A stretch of DNA of 64,000 bases, from positions 88,713,001 to 88,777,000 of the forward strand of contig CM073885.1 in the NCBI GenBank assembly GCA_037176705.1, written 5' to 3'. Below the pieces are notes generated by a model, which was given only the letters and a program-made list of their open reading frames with translations, was not told the DNA's origin and searched no databases. Below, in pieces: positions 34,142 to 46,198 of this stretch. The translations under genes were made by a program, and so were the position numbers. The number at the start of each line of letters is the position of its first letter. Position 1 is the stretch's first letter. Origin of the DNA: Molossus alvarezi. Taxonomy: Eukaryota; Chordata; Mammalia; Chiroptera; Molossidae.

Positions 34142-35094
34142 GACTAAAGGAAGCATAATGTTTCGATCAGTGACCCATATGCCTCAGATAACCCACGATG
34201 ACCAAGGAGATGGGCAGGAGGCTGTAGGCCCGAGAAGGCACTGCCCCCTTTTGAGGGGCCCATGCACATCTGTCCCCTAAAGTTCCACAGTCTGGGGGGT
34301 AATAGATCATGGCTGGGGGTGGGGAGTGTCTGAGAAAAAGCACTAAGTCTTAGGACATTAAGGCGATTGAACACCTGCTAATGTTTTAGGAAGTTTTTAG
34401 CTCCCGGGGTGTCTGCCCCATTTCTTCCCTCCACTGGCCCACTGTGGGCGTGGCACCTGCGGTGGTTACTAAGCTTGAAGTTCCTCTGCCTGGTGGTTCT
34501 GGGCCAGGACCCTGGCCTGCTGCTCCCTCTGAGGCTCCGCCGGGAAGGGAGCTGGATGGGGGCAGCAGGCTGGAGAAGGAATCAGGGCCTGTTCCTGGGC
34601 TTCCTGTTTGCTTCCTGTTTCTCTGTGCCCCCAGCCCCACGTCCTCGCCCCGACAGTGGCAGTTCTTCCGGTGTTCACAGGACCAGCTCACAGCGCAGGG
34701 CGCCCCCTCCCGCACCCCCAGGACACTGGTAAGTTTAACATTTCCACCTCTTCCCTTGCTCCTCTAGTCTGCAGGCTGGCGCCGCTCCCTTCAGTTCCTC
34801 CCACAGTGGCACCTTAGTGTTCCCCTTGTCTTCTCAGCTCTCCGACGCCCAGCCAGCAGCCCACTACATGAAACTCGGCTGGCTGCTTCTTTTCTTTTTT
34901 AGCCTTCGTCCTTCATTTTAATTTCAATTACAGTTTGCATTCAATATTATTGTGTATTAGTTTCAGCTGGATGTGGTGGGTTTCTATCTCTTGACAGCAC
35001 TCTGACTTACATGCAATCAATTTCATTGTTAATTTAAAGCCAATTAATATATGCTAAGGTCCGATACAAATGTTTGGCACAGGAATATTTAGTT
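34142..35094. other. No gene; GC-rich patch
   Basis: 34,400-34,860 is GC-rich with overlapping open frames (up to 109 codons) on both strands. Proline/glycine-rich translations reflect composition. No domain, CpG island or repeat family is clear. Confidence 0.4.
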
Positions 35095-35755
35095 CATTCC
35101 TGTCCCCACATGAGGCTGATGGTTCTAAAATGCCAGGCTGACCACGTCCATGCTGGGACTAAGGCCCTACGATGGCTCCCCACTGCCTACTGGATGAAGC
35201 CCAAGCTCCTAGCACCAGGCCCTCTGCATGACTCTGTCCCCTGCCGAGACCCACCAGGCTGTTTCTCACACCCCACGCCTTTGCCTGGGTTGTTTCCTCT
35301 GCTTAGACTTTATCCTGCAAAGTCCAGCTCAGATGGCATCTCTTTCAAGAAGCCTTCCCATTTCTACTTTCCCACCAGCAGCTGAACACTCCCTACTTTG
35401 CACCCCCTGTTCTCCTAAGTCTGGAGGCGATCTCTTGCCCGGCCGGTGTGGCTCAGTTGTTGAGTGTCGACCCATGCACCAAGAGGTCGCCAGTTTGATT
35501 CCCAGTCAGGGCACATGCCCAGGTTGTGGGCCTGATTCCCAGTATGGGGCATGCAGGAGGCAGCCAATCTATGTTCTCTCTCATCGATGTTTCCATCTCT
35601 CTCTCCCTCTCTCTCTAAAAAAACAACAACAATAAAATAATAATAAAGGTGATCTCTTATCATGAGCTTCTTGAGGCCAAGGTAGACATCATATTCTATC
35701 ATTGCTTCAACATCTAGAACAGTGCTGGGCAATCCGTATGCCCTTAATACATTTT
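35095..35755 (+). mobile_element. L2 LINE 3' end carrying a VES SINE
   Basis: Plus-strand L2: AAGGCCCTACGATGGCTCCC, GGATGAAGCCCAAGCTCC, CCAGCTCAGATGGCATCTCT and AAGAAGCCTTCCCATTTC precede the SINE. ATGAGCTTCTTGAGGCCAAG, AACATCTAGAACAGTGCTGG and CCCTTAATAC follow it. This is the conserved 3' end of L2, with the reading frame lost. Confidence 0.8.
35437..35646 (+). mobile_element. VES SINE, short form
   Basis: GCCCGGCCGGTGTGGCTCAG start, GTCGACCCATGCACCAAGAG block, AGTTTGATTCCC (changed B box), GGGCACATGCCC, CATCGATGTTTCC and a CT-rich tract, then an A-rich tail. The 12-bp TSD AGGCGATCTCTT / AGGTGATCTCTT (35,425-35,436; 35,647-35,658) differs by one base. It is inserted into L2. Confidence 0.92.
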
Positions 35756-37550
35756 AAAGTAGGAATTATCTATTATTTTTCCATTATTCAAGTTTCTTGC
35801 TACCCACTTACGGCATATAATTAAAAGAAAAAAACCTCAACGTCCAAAGAATTTTAAAACTCATTTCCTTTCCTCTTCTTTTTGTATGGAACACTTCTCC
35901 AAACACAAAGCTGTTTGCATATCTTTGCATTAGATTATATCCTTAGGAGGTGAGGATGTTATAATTTCCGTAGTTCAGTGCCAAGGAGGGCTGACATCAT
36001 GTGTGCAAAAACTATAGTCAACACAGGAGTAAACATGGCCATCCAGGACCTTGGATACAAGAAAGTGGTCCCTCTGGCCAGGGCAGACCACCGCGGTGCT
36101 GAATAGTCCTTACAGACGTCTTCTGAAGTCACATATGATCCCCGTCATAAGCCATGTGTCTAGTTGCAATCCAGTACTCAGCCCTTCACTGTCACCACCT
36201 GTGGGGGCAAGGATGTTACTATGGGAGTAACTGGTCCAGGCATCCTAGCATAGCCCAGGTCCCTTGTTAAGTAGGCAGTGACAAGACTTCCAAGTTAATC
36301 ATGTCATCAGAGCGATCAGACTGTTTCTGTTCCGCACCCTGGAGGCCATTTCTCCCACGCTGGCTAACTGTGCACAGCCTACGCTCCACTGTCTGAAGCT
36401 GCCGAGGGAGTGGACGTGGCCACAGGACACTGTGGGACCCTGGAGGCCAGGAGCAGGCAGCACAAGTCCAGCTCTGACCAAGGCCACTGTGTGCTCGGCC
36501 TTTCAGAGGTACAGCTGGAAAGGAACAAAGGCCAAATAAAGCCGTTTCTCTTTGCCCTGTAATCTGTATTTAGATCTTCTAATATGTAGATAACAAGCAT
36601 TTGTTCTCGCATGGGAAAATAGCATGAGTCAGTTTGGTCAGAGATAACCTGACTTTCTTAAGACAGTTAGTATTTTTTTACCTCTCGTGTTGCTAAGAGA
36701 GTTTTATTTTCACACTTGCAGACATCACAAGGACTACACCGAATCTTACTGAGAATAAACAATTATTCCTGCCCTGCCTCAGGAATAATTACATCTGTTG
36801 GCGTTTCTATCACTTTATTTTCAGGAATCTTTGCTGAACAATTGCATACTAATACTGAAATTTTGTGTACACCTGATTGATTGTGAAAAATCCATTTGAG
36901 AGCTGTGGCTTTCATACGATACTAAGCATAACACGGAGAAAAATGTCAGTCAACACAGCAAGAAGAGATACATTTCCTAATCGAATGTAATAAATTTAAA
37001 GGAACAAGCTACATCTTTCACATTTTCTCCTCGTGATGAGCACTTCATATGGGGTATGACCTACTGTGAAAAATTCCGCAGAGGGACGACAGTTAGATGG
37101 TGGGCCTGCTGTCTTCCCTTCAACCCGTTTTCCACCCTCTCCGCTCTGGTGCTGCCCCGGAAGGCACACCTGCAGACCTTGTCAGTGGCTCTCGAGCTTC
37201 CTGGGTCCCCACTGGTCGCCAATGAGGAACCCGTAGGACATGGGCCCCGTTTTGAGTTGTCTGTGGCTAATCAGATCCCTGTTCAGGACTGCTTCAGACT
37301 GACCACAGGCTTGACCTCAGGTCACTTTTCCAAGGCATCCTTCTCTACGTGCCGGCCACTCACCCTCCATCCACCAAGGCCACAGTGAGGGCCACTCTCA
37401 GCCCTGGGTTACTGCACTGACCCTGTGATACCCCCCGCCACACACACCCACATCTTTGTAAACAGTTTTCTTATAAATCAGACTCTCAACAGATCATCTG
37501 AATGTGGGTGTGCCCTCTCTTTCCTGTTAGGACTCTGACTGGATGGTAGA
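35756..37550. other. No gene or assigned repeat
   Basis: About 1.8 kb with low repeat content and no recognised coding frame. Could hold conserved non-coding sequence; that cannot be judged from one genome. Confidence 0.4.
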
Positions 37551-38183
37551 CAGTAGTCCTCCCTCGTCCACAGTTCTCCTTCCCATGATTTCAGTTACCC
37601 ATGGTCAACTGTGGTTCAAAATATTAAATGGAAAATTCCATAAGTAAACAATTTATAAGTTTTAAATTTCACACCATTCTGAACAGCTGGCAGAAACCCT
37701 GCACGGCCCCACTCCCTCTGCCCACGACATAAATCATCCCTTTGTCCAGCGTGTCCACTTTGTAGACGCTGCCCACCCGTCACTCACTTCGTAGCCACCT
37801 CAGTTATCAGAGTGACTGTGGCAGTACCCAGTGCTTATGTTCAAGGAGCCCTATTTTACTTAGTGAGGGCCCCAGAGAATAAGACTGGTGATGCTGGCGA
37901 TTGAGATGTTCTGAAGAGAAGCTGTAAAGTGCTTTCTTTGAGGGAAAAGATGAAAGTTCTTGACTTAATAAAGAAAGAAAAAAAACATAGGATGAGGTTG
38001 CTAAAATCTATGGTAAGAACAAATCTTCTATCCATGAAATTACTTAATTTAGAAATTAAACTTTAGTATAGCTATGCATGTACAGGAGAAAATACGTACA
38101 TATGGGGTTCAATACTATTAGTGGTTTCAGGCATCCACTGGGGTCTTGGAACGTGGCCCCCACAGATAAGGCGGGGACTACTG
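37551..38183 (+). mobile_element. Tigger1-type DNA transposon, internally deleted
   Basis: A pogo/Tc1-mariner superfamily relic of 633 bp. It starts CAGTAGTCCTCCCTCGTCCA and ends AAGGCGGGGACTACTG, the Tigger inverted ends. TATTAAATGGAAAATTCCA, TTGTCCAGCGTGTCCACTTT and GTGCTTATGTTCAAGGAGCC match the Tigger1 5' UTR. The element jumps from the start of the transposase gene to the closing GTTTCAGGCATCCACTGGGG. About three-quarters of the transposase is missing. The flanking TA duplication is not preserved. Confidence 0.85.
37865..38050 (+). pseudogene. Tigger transposase N-terminal relic
   Basis: Remnant of the pogo-family transposase, whose N-terminal helix-turn-helix (CENP-B-like) binds the element ends. 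The nucleotide run AAAGTTCTTGACTTAATAAA (about 37,951-37,970) followed by GAGGTTGCTAAAATCTATGG is the block encoding VLDLIK...EVAKIYG in Tigger1. ATG and frame integrity are lost (GAGGGCCCCAGAGAAT replaces the start), and the DDE catalytic domain is entirely deleted. It cannot encode a protein. Confidence 0.65.
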
Positions 38184-41100
38184 TGCCGCTCAGTATGGAG
38201 GGTAGAAGCACTCCAGTCTTTTATTGGAAATCCTCTGTCCAGAGACTTAGGTACTATGTAGAGATATTGTTCAAGATATTTACCATACTGCCCCAGCAGT
38301 ATGGAGGCCTGCGGAACCAGGCATTATCCCTTTGGCCACTGGATTATGGAAAGGTCTAGAGCCCCAGGGGAGGAGCTGGGCAGCCAGGGCACCCGGCAGT
38401 GTCAGGATGGTCGCCTTTGACCAACCAACACGTAAAGGTTTAGTATTTTAACAGCTGATGCACTTCAGCGGAACATTAGCCCAGGTAATGTGCCTATCTA
38501 TCTATTTTTACTTTCGGGTTAGCAAATTTTAACTGCCAAGTTCATTTCCATGGTTATTTAACATACTCCGAAGGCAGAAGGCAGAAATGCAGATGAAAAA
38601 TGAGCAGGGAACAGATGTTGCCTTGTACATATAATGAATGAGCAACAAAGTTTACATTCCCTGACCCCCCCCCCCCCCCTCCCCAAGTGAACCAAGAAAA
38701 GAGCCAACTCGAAGCCTCCGGCAGGACGGGCAGTGTACTGACAAGCTCAACACGAGAAACAAATTTCAAAGGCTGTCCAGCTCCATCAGGCAGTTCTTAG
38801 AACTGTGACATTTGCATCAAAGATTGTGTCTGTGCGAAGCATTTTGCATCTCTTCTGACAGCCCTTTTAATCGTGGACTTCGGTTTCTAAAGTTATTTGT
38901 GTGAGCCCATAAAATAAAGCATTGTTTGATCCTTAGCCACACACAAGAAGTTTCTTGATTCTCTTAGAGCTGATCCTGTGTAATAGAATTGGTTATTCCT
39001 CCTCTGAAACAGAATTATATCACATAATTTTATATTTCCTTCTGTTGCCTCTATGGTAACATCATTTACATATCTCAAGCAATTAGTCTTGAAATGGGCC
39101 ATGTGCTTGTAACGCAAACTATCTGGGTTTTAATCCTGTTAGCTTAGGCCATGGACAATTACATAAATTCCTTTGTTAGTCACTCTGTTGCAAATGCTGA
39201 ATAACTAAGCTATCTTGCTAATATAGCATCAGATTTAAGAAAATGAAACACCTAATAATTCTGCCAGAATTTCAAAGGGAATCATTAGATATAGGACAAT
39301 GGTTGAATGTGAGAGTCCTCAACCCAGGAGCTAGTTAAATGCGTTATTTCTCCTTTGCACCATGAACGAGGTAACAGTATGACGTAATGGATTTAGGAAG
39401 CAGACATGAAATGTGTGTATTTATGTACAAGATGCCGAGGGATAAAGGACAGCTTTAGCTATAGAAAAATATTATGATGATCAAAAACTGTACAGTGCTG
39501 TAGACCAGCCCTTTATTTAGTATGAATGTCAAAGTCAGCAGATATTAGTAATATAATTCATAAATTGTACTTTTGTTTAGTCTTCTGTTCACAAGGTAAC
39601 TGATCAAGGAGGATATCATGTCTTGACGTGAAATTATGTTCTTCCAAGTTTATTTGTTGAGTTTCTTTCTTTATGTGATATATGAGATTTATGACATTAA
39701 ACATTTCTCCTTATTAAAGAAAAATGTTATGCCATCAGCCTTTAATTAAACAACCACCTCTGGAAATAGAAAGGTAAGAAAAGAGTACAATTAATTAATT
39801 GTGCTAACCATTCTTCCCTGAAGACATTAGCTAGGACTTTAAGAAATAATTAGAATAATATCAATAAAACATAGCTGTGGAGCTACATCTAATACTTTCC
39901 CATCTTATAAAACATTTCTGGAAAAGATAGGTATTTGGTCCAGTTAAGTGAGCAAATTATTTCAATGTTCCCAAGTACACTGTGTCAAAACTCCCGAGAA
40001 CCGCGACAGTCCTGGGGTCATTGTTAGTTTTGTCTGCCAGCGTGTTCCCAAACACACCACACAAAAGATCCCAAGGCCTGGAAATAATAAGTAACCTTCT
40101 TGTTTCCTAGTAAAAAGTTAGTTGTTCTGGGAATAAAATGTGCCATTACCCAATCTACAAGTGGGAAAACTCAATCAAACTGCAGTAAATGTATAATGTG
40201 AAAGAGCCGGGAAAGTAAACCCTTGACTTCCACGCCGCTGACAAGTGGCTGCTAACCACCCACGGAGGCCGTTACAGAATCCCCACAATCCGCTACCTCA
40301 GTCAAGTGAATTCCCATTTACTACCAAGGAGCAGAGGCTATAAATTTTCCTCTAAATGTGCTGCCCAGCAAATCTGTGACCAGAAGATGCCAACAGCATT
40401 GCTTGGGTAACAGCGTTCGCCCCCCCATCCGACACCCCTTCCATCCCCGGGCTGCCTTTCTAAAGTGGCCTTTGTCGGAAATAGACAGCAACCAATTCCA
40501 TAATATAAAATATGAAGCCAATTCATTTCCAACAACAACAAAAAATACCGCTGATATCACAGTCTCAACAAATCCAGATACCAAGCCATCTGGAATCTCA
40601 GTGAGAGCTTGTAATTATACAAGAAGATTGTGGAGGCGCAGAAGTCAAAGGGACCTGGAAGGCCTCTCGGCGGGCTGGCCAGCCCACGCTGGGCTCACTT
40701 ACGTGTCCTCCGTGGCAGGTAATCCCTCTGCCAGAGGCTTCTGTAAGGCAGACCATCACTGCTCGGGTCAAATGGACAATTGTTCATGTGGATTTAAAAC
40801 TCCATCTCTAGAACATTCCCTTCGGTTCTCACTTTTTGTTTTTCAGAGGAAGCAGAAGAAGCCTGTCCCGTCTTCTCTGCGTGATGTTGACATCTACCAC
40901 AATGTCTTCTTCGAGTCTTATCTCTTCAACAAACACTTGTTGGCTGCTTCTACCAAGTTAAAATGAGCAGGACGCAGTGTCAGACACACACTAATCAAAC
41001 TTAATTCACTGGGGAGACTGCTAGCCCCACAGCACAAAGTCCTTTAGAAACTGCCTTTAAAATATATTTTTTTCTCTTACCATAGCAATGTAAACTTTTT

Positions 41101-41539
41101 CTCAACAGTCTATATAAAATATAATATATGGATCAGACTGAGCAGAGCCGCTCGGCCACGGGAGATGGGGCTCAGAGCCTCACCTGCTCAGCCTCCCTCT
41201 CTTCCTTCCAGGGGCCCCAGAAACACCTCCGTGAAGCTCCGGGGCCTGTGCGGCACCGAGTCAACGCCCAGGCCGCCGGAGAGGGTGAATGTCATCTGCT
41301 GATCACATGTGGAGTGTTGGGAGGCGGTATAAAGAGCAGGTAATGGAAAACCTCCCTAAAATAAGCAGCACCTGCACTAGATGGTGGAGGGTGGATTGAT
41401 TGTGCAGCCAGAGCAAAGGCAGGGGAGCTCAGCATTGTGGCTGCACTGACGGGGTGATTAGCCCAGGACAGCGCAGGAGAGAGCGAGGCGAACCAAAGCT
41501 AGAAAGTAGACAGCGGACAGAGGGAGGGAGGCTCGGAAT
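38184..41539. other. Unassigned 3.4 kb, low repeat content
   Basis: Contains a C14 run at 38,665-38,678. The open frame of 202 codons at 40,358-40,966 has no recognised domain, signal peptide or repeats, and overlaps frames on the other strand. This is the longest stretch of the window without an identifiable transposon. Confidence 0.4.
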
Positions 41540-41800
41540 GCTATGCTCAGGAATGTGGTTTTTTCCCCAAAGGAAAAGCCATGGGAAGCTTTGAGGCTGG
41601 GGAGTGATATGAGATTTGTGTTTTAGAAAGTTAAGTCATGATTTAGAGTTTATACCATAGAATGAACCAAAGTAATAGAACTTAATAATGAGGTTGTTAC
41701 AATAGGTGAGATGATGACAGCTTGTTGGACATTTTGGAGAAAGAATTAATGGGGGATGCTGGGTGATGAATTAAAGGAGAATTCTAAGATAAAGCTAAAA
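41540..41800 (-). mobile_element. L2-like relic
   Basis: GCCATGGGAAGCTTTGAGGC, GGGGAGTGATATGAG and TGAGGTTGTTACAATAGGTG match the antisense L2-type phrase order. Confidence 0.5.
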
Positions 41801-41804
41801 TGTC

Positions 41805-41960
41805 TTGTTCACCCATTCATTCATTTAACAAGCATTTACTGAAAACCTACTGTGTGCCAGGCACAATTTAAAAATGAATAAGAATAGCTTTTTCCTCCGA
41901 GAAGGTGACAGTCCAGTCAGATGAGACAGAAAGTAATTAGGCCACTTAGTAGAATGAGTA
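41805..41960 (-). mobile_element. L2 3' end, antisense
   Basis: CATTCATTCATTTAACAAGC, CCTACTGTGTGCCAGGCACA and GAAGGTGACAGTCCAGTCAG are the complement of the L2 3' terminus. A further antisense piece at 42,595 is probably its continuation. Confidence 0.7.
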
Positions 41961-42594
41961 GCAAGTGTTACTACAGGCAGGTGCACATGATGGTGTGAGA
42001 GCATGAAGGACCGAAGGGCAGACTCGCGCTGGCTCCTCCACTCCACTCCCTCTTCTCTTTGGCGTGCTGTTCTGCACATTAGGGACTGGATAGCTAAGGA
42101 CCACCTTTCCCAGTTCCCCTGCAGTTCCATTTCACACAAAACTAGCCTCTGCCAAACAGAAGCAAAGACTGAAAAACTTGGAACATGGGTGTAATTACCC
42201 CGAGGTATTTAGAGGCCCCCGCCGGTTACTGCTGACACTGTTTATACTGACAGGCTCGGGCTGTGGAGGCTGTTTTGATTTTTCAGTGGCAGCCATGCCT
42301 GTGTCTAGCCCCCAGCTTCCTGGGCACCATGCTGACAGGGATCTTGGCAGAGGCAGTGCAAACCTAGAGCTAAGAATTGTGGCGTACCTCCCTTATTTTC
42401 TGTCTTCCTGACCACATCAGAGGCGACGACCCCTTGGGGGCCAGTTCTGCAGTGTTGGTGTGGGAGTCACTCCTGTAACCCTTCCAATAATTTTATAAGC
42501 ACCTGTTCCTCCTCCCTCTGCCTTTTTAAAAGTTTGTCAAACAGATTTTGAGCTGCATCTAATTCCTAACCAAATCAGAGCGATATTTAACTCA
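41961..42594. other. Unassigned, between two L2 pieces
   Basis: About 630 bases that seem to separate two parts of one antisense L2. GGACCACCTTTCCCAGTTCC suggests an old DNA-transposon or LTR relic, but I cannot name it or find its ends. Confidence 0.35.
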
Positions 42595-42985
42595 GGTTAG
42601 AGGTGGTCAGGGAAGGCCTCCAGGAAAAGATAATGCTTGGATAAATCTTAAGAGGTGAGTGGAAGTCAGTCAAATAGAGAACCAGGAAAAGACATTCGGA
42701 GCAGAGGCAGGAAGGTGGGGGAGAATGGAGGAGGTGAGGCTAGAAGGACAGGCAGAGGCACATCCATGAGAGCCTGGAGTCAGGCTAAGCAATCTGAGTT
42801 TTCTTCATAGGAGTTATTGAAAATTGGAAGCAAAGACACAATGTAAGCAGTTTTGTGTGCTGAAAAGACCTCTCTGCAGAACGGTGAAGTAGAGACTGGC
42901 ACAACTGGAGAGTCCAGTGGGGAGACTTCACCAGGAGGCGATCACAATAATCCTGGCAAGAAATATTGAATATTGGAAGCACAGC
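42595..42985 (-). mobile_element. L2-like relic, continuation
   Basis: GGTGGTCAGGGAAGGCCTCC, GGATAAATCTTAAGAGGTGA, GAGAGCCTGGAGTCAGGC and AGGCGATCACAATAATCCTG are antisense L2-type blocks in order. Confidence 0.6.
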
Positions 42986-43839
42986 TCTATTCTCTTCTCA
43001 ATGCTTTATTTCAAATGTTCTTTAGTTTTTCTATCAATCACCACTGTCACACTAAATAATACCAAACCTCTTTCTTTTTACATAAAAGTTGACTCCTTGA
43101 CTTGACGCCCAACCTTTCCCACTCCCTTCCACATTCTACCTTGTTTCAGATACATTATATTTTTGCATTAATAGATTCTTCTATAGATAGACCTTCAATA
43201 TATATACTTCCTCCCTCCCCTCCCTCTTGCCACTGCTCACACCTGCTTCCCACAGGACTTACTGACTCTCAACCCAAAGGCTCCTCCCCCCGGGCAGACG
43301 GCTCCCTGGTCCCTGTGGCTGGTGCTCGGCCGTCACCTTTCCCTGCCTCTCATCTGTCAACGCATTTGCAACCTCTTTCCACCTTCCAGAAACTTGTTGA
43401 AGTCTCTCCCTCTTCTCTGAAACCCAGGTCCATCCTCTACCTGGTCCCTGTCTGCACTTTCATTTTGGTTGCACCCCTGGAGTAAGGGCAGGTGAACGTG
43501 TGTACCTAGTCTATCTTCAGAAGCAGTTACTCCAGAACTTAAGTTCTAGAACAAGGAACCGAGCACCTGTTGTTTTACACCTCAGTTCCAATCCCCTCTT
43601 AATTATGTTTGCTCTGCTCTTTCTTATTTGAAGACTATGCTTCATGGACTGTGTGCTAAGCAATTTTTCTTTTCCTTTGTCATCAGTTTATAATAAACAT
43701 GCTGGTTTTCTTGCATTACACTCTGTTAAAATCTACCTCATTGCCACTGAAAGCACATCTTCACTCACCTCAGCCCACCTACCTACAGTGCTTAGGTGTC
43801 TGCCCCACGCTTGGGTATTCAGCCTTGGCCATGTCTCAC
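42986..43839. other. No gene; pyrimidine-rich
   Basis: 43,200-43,480 is strongly C/T-rich. The 127-codon frame at 43,102-43,485 is proline/serine-rich because of composition and has no known domain. Confidence 0.4.
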
Positions 43840-43890
43840 TTTTTTTTTTTTTTTTTTGGTCCAATGTCATTTTCTATTAATTAATTAATT

Positions 43891-44127
43891 ATTTTTATCC
43901 TCACCCAAGGACAGTTTTTTTTTGTATTTATCTTCAGATAGAGCGGGAGGGAGCGAGGGAGAGAAACATCGATGTGAGAGAGACACATCAACTGGCTGCC
44001 ACCCACATGACCCCAACTGGGGCCGGGGACAAACTGCAACCAAGGTACGTGCCCTTGGTGGGAACTGAACCTGGGACTCTCTGCTCCATGGGCCAATGCT
44101 CTAACCACTGAGAAAACCAGCCAGGGC
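43891..44127 (-). mobile_element. VES SINE, long form
   Basis: A minus-strand long VES inside the L1 copy B 3' UTR: TATCCTCACCCAAGGACAG (tail complement), GAAACATCGATGTGAGAGAG, GGGGCCGGGGACAAACTGCA and the tRNA head complement ending CCAGCCAGGGC. It inserted in the TTAATTAATT tract that closes the L1 3' UTR. Confidence 0.88.
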
Positions 44128-45798
44128 TAATTTATTTTTGTTAGAGATGTTTCTCCTTTTCCTTCCATTGACACCCTACTCCCAAACCACTGCACCCCCA
44201 GCATTGTTGTCTGTGTCCATTGGTTACACGTACATGCATATAAGTTCTGTGATTTATCTCTTCTCAACCCCCAACCCCGTCCCCCTCCTCTGAGGTTTGT
44301 CAGTCTGTACCCTACTTCTATGTCTCTGGGTCTAGTATTGTTCATGTAATAAGTGAGATCATGTGATATTTGTCTTTCTCTGATTGGCTTATTTCGCTTA
44401 GCATAATATACCAAGTCCCTCCATGTCATTTCAAAGAATAAGAGATCTTTCTTTCTTACAGCTGCATAGTACTCCATTGTGTATATGTAGCACTGCATTT
44501 TTATCCACTTAACTATTGATGGACACTTGGGCTGTGTCCAGATCTTAGTGATGATAAATAGTGCTGCTATGAACATGGGGGTACATATATTTTTTTTTGA
44601 TTGGCGTTTCAGGCTTCTTAGGATATATTCCTAGAAGTGGGGTCACTGGGTCAAGTGGCAGTTCAATTTTTAATTCTTTGAGGAAACTCCATACTGTTTT
44701 CCATAGTGGCTGCACCAGTCTGCATTCCCACCAGCAGTGTACTAGAGTCCCCTTTTCTCCACACCCTCGCCAATACTTGTTTGATGATTTGTTGATGGCG
44801 GCCATTCTGCCAGGTGTGAGGTGATACCTCATTGTTGTTTTAATTTGCATCTCTGATGATTAGTGATGTTGAGCATATCTTCATATGTCTCTTGGCCATT
44901 TTTGTGTCCTGTTTGGAGAGGTGTCTATTTAGCTCCTCTGCCCATTTTTCAATTGAGTTCTTTTCCCTTTCCATTTTGATGCTTGTTCTTTTTGCTGTGC
45001 AGAAGTTTTTTAGTTTGTAATCCCATTTATTCATTTTTTCCTTGGTTTCTTTTGCCTTAGGCATATCAGTGCAAATTCTGCTGCATGTGATGTATGAAAT
45101 TTTGTTGCCTACATTTTATTCTAGGATTTTTATGAATTCCTGAGTCACATTTAAGTCTTTTATCCATTTTGAGTTTATTCTTGTATATGGTGTAAATTGG
45201 TGGTCTAGCTTTATTTTTTTGCATGTAGCTGTCCAATTTTCCCAACACCATTTATTAAAGAGGCTGTCTTTACTCAACTGTATGCTCTTGCCACCTTTGT
45301 CAAATATTAATTGAGCATAATGTCTTGGGTCTATTTCTGGGTTCTCTGTTCTGTTCCATTGATCTATATGCCTGTTCTTGTGCTAGTACCAGGCTGTTTT
45401 GATTACAATGGCTTTGTAGTATAACCTGATATCCAGTATTGTGATCCCTCCTACTTTGTTCTTCTTTTTAAAGATTGTTATGGCTATTAGAGGTCTTTTT
45501 CGGTTCCATATAAACTTTTGGAGTATTTGTTCTAGTTCTGTGAAATATGTCATTGGTATTTGAATGGGGATTGCATTGAATCTATAGATTGCTCTGGGTA
45601 ATATGGACATTTTAATGATGTTAATTCTTCTAATCCATGAACAAGGTATGTGCTTCCATTTCTTTATGTCTTCCTCTATTTCTTTTCAGTGTCCTGCAGG
45701 CTTTTTTAGAACAGTTCCTTTGCTTTGCTTAAGTTTATTCCTAGGTATCCTAGTTTTTTTTTACTGCAATGGTAAATGGGATTGTTTTTTAGTTTAAA
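44128..45798 (-). pseudogene. L1 copy B ORF2, C-terminal part
   Basis: Relic of ORF2. The frame at 44,545-44,850 encodes the zinc knuckle region ([18 protein letters not shown], then [16 protein letters not shown]). 44,127-44,576 continues toward the C-terminus ([18 protein letters not shown]). 45,383-45,610 encodes the conserved [19 protein letters not shown] block. Pieces lie in different frames with stops between. The EN and catalytic RT parts are absent because of 5' truncation. It is not functional. Confidence 0.9.
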
Positions 45799-45944
45799 TC
45801 TATCTTTTAAAAAACAAAGTAAAACCTCCTTTTCAAAAGCAAATACAAACAAAAGGTTGACTATTTCATCTCCAAGGACTGTGACTGGTGCTCTATAAGC
45901 CAATGGCCAAGGGAGTCAGTTTCCAAACGTTTTGTCCCCTGTAG
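45799..45944. other. Short unassigned gap
   Basis: AT-rich sequence between the L1 break and a MIR. Confidence 0.4.
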
Positions 45945-46045
45945 TGGAAAGTCTAGCTCTGTGGTTAAAATGTGAGCTTTGGAATAGGATTGACTATACT
46001 CAGATCCTGCTCTGCCACTTGGTGTGTGATCTCTAGTAAACTATC
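45945..46045 (+). mobile_element. MIR fragment
   Basis: GAGCTTTGGAATAGGATTGA and CTGCTCTGCCACTTGGTGTG follow MIR order. The 3' part is missing. Confidence 0.65.
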
Positions 46046-46198
46046 TGACAGGGCAGGAATTAGAGAGCCATCTCCAAACTCGGTTTCCCTTCCTCTGGGA
46101 CTATATTTCCTAGCCTCCCTTGCAGTTAGGAATGACATGACTGAGCCACTGAATGGGAATTCCCACTGGTGGGAATTCTGACCTTCAAAAATTCAGTC

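Larger units (their letters stand above)
43840..45798 (-). mobile_element. LINE-1 copy B, 5'-truncated
   Basis: A minus-strand L1 fragment of the same family as copy A. It is collinear with it from the 3' end to the equivalent of about 18,800. It retains the 3' UTR, the zinc-knuckle part and the thumb/C-terminal part of ORF2. It breaks off at about 45,798 after TGGGATTGTTTTTTAGTTT. Relative to copy A it has an internal loss near 44,960. A T17 run (43,841-43,857) is its terminal A-tract. A VES SINE interrupts the 3' UTR. No clear TSD was found. Confidence 0.9.

Noticed and set aside
40358..40966. 202-codon open frame in the repeat-poor stretch
   Set aside because: No family resemblance; opposite-strand frames overlap it. 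I cannot tell it from a random frame; conservation in other bats would be needed.
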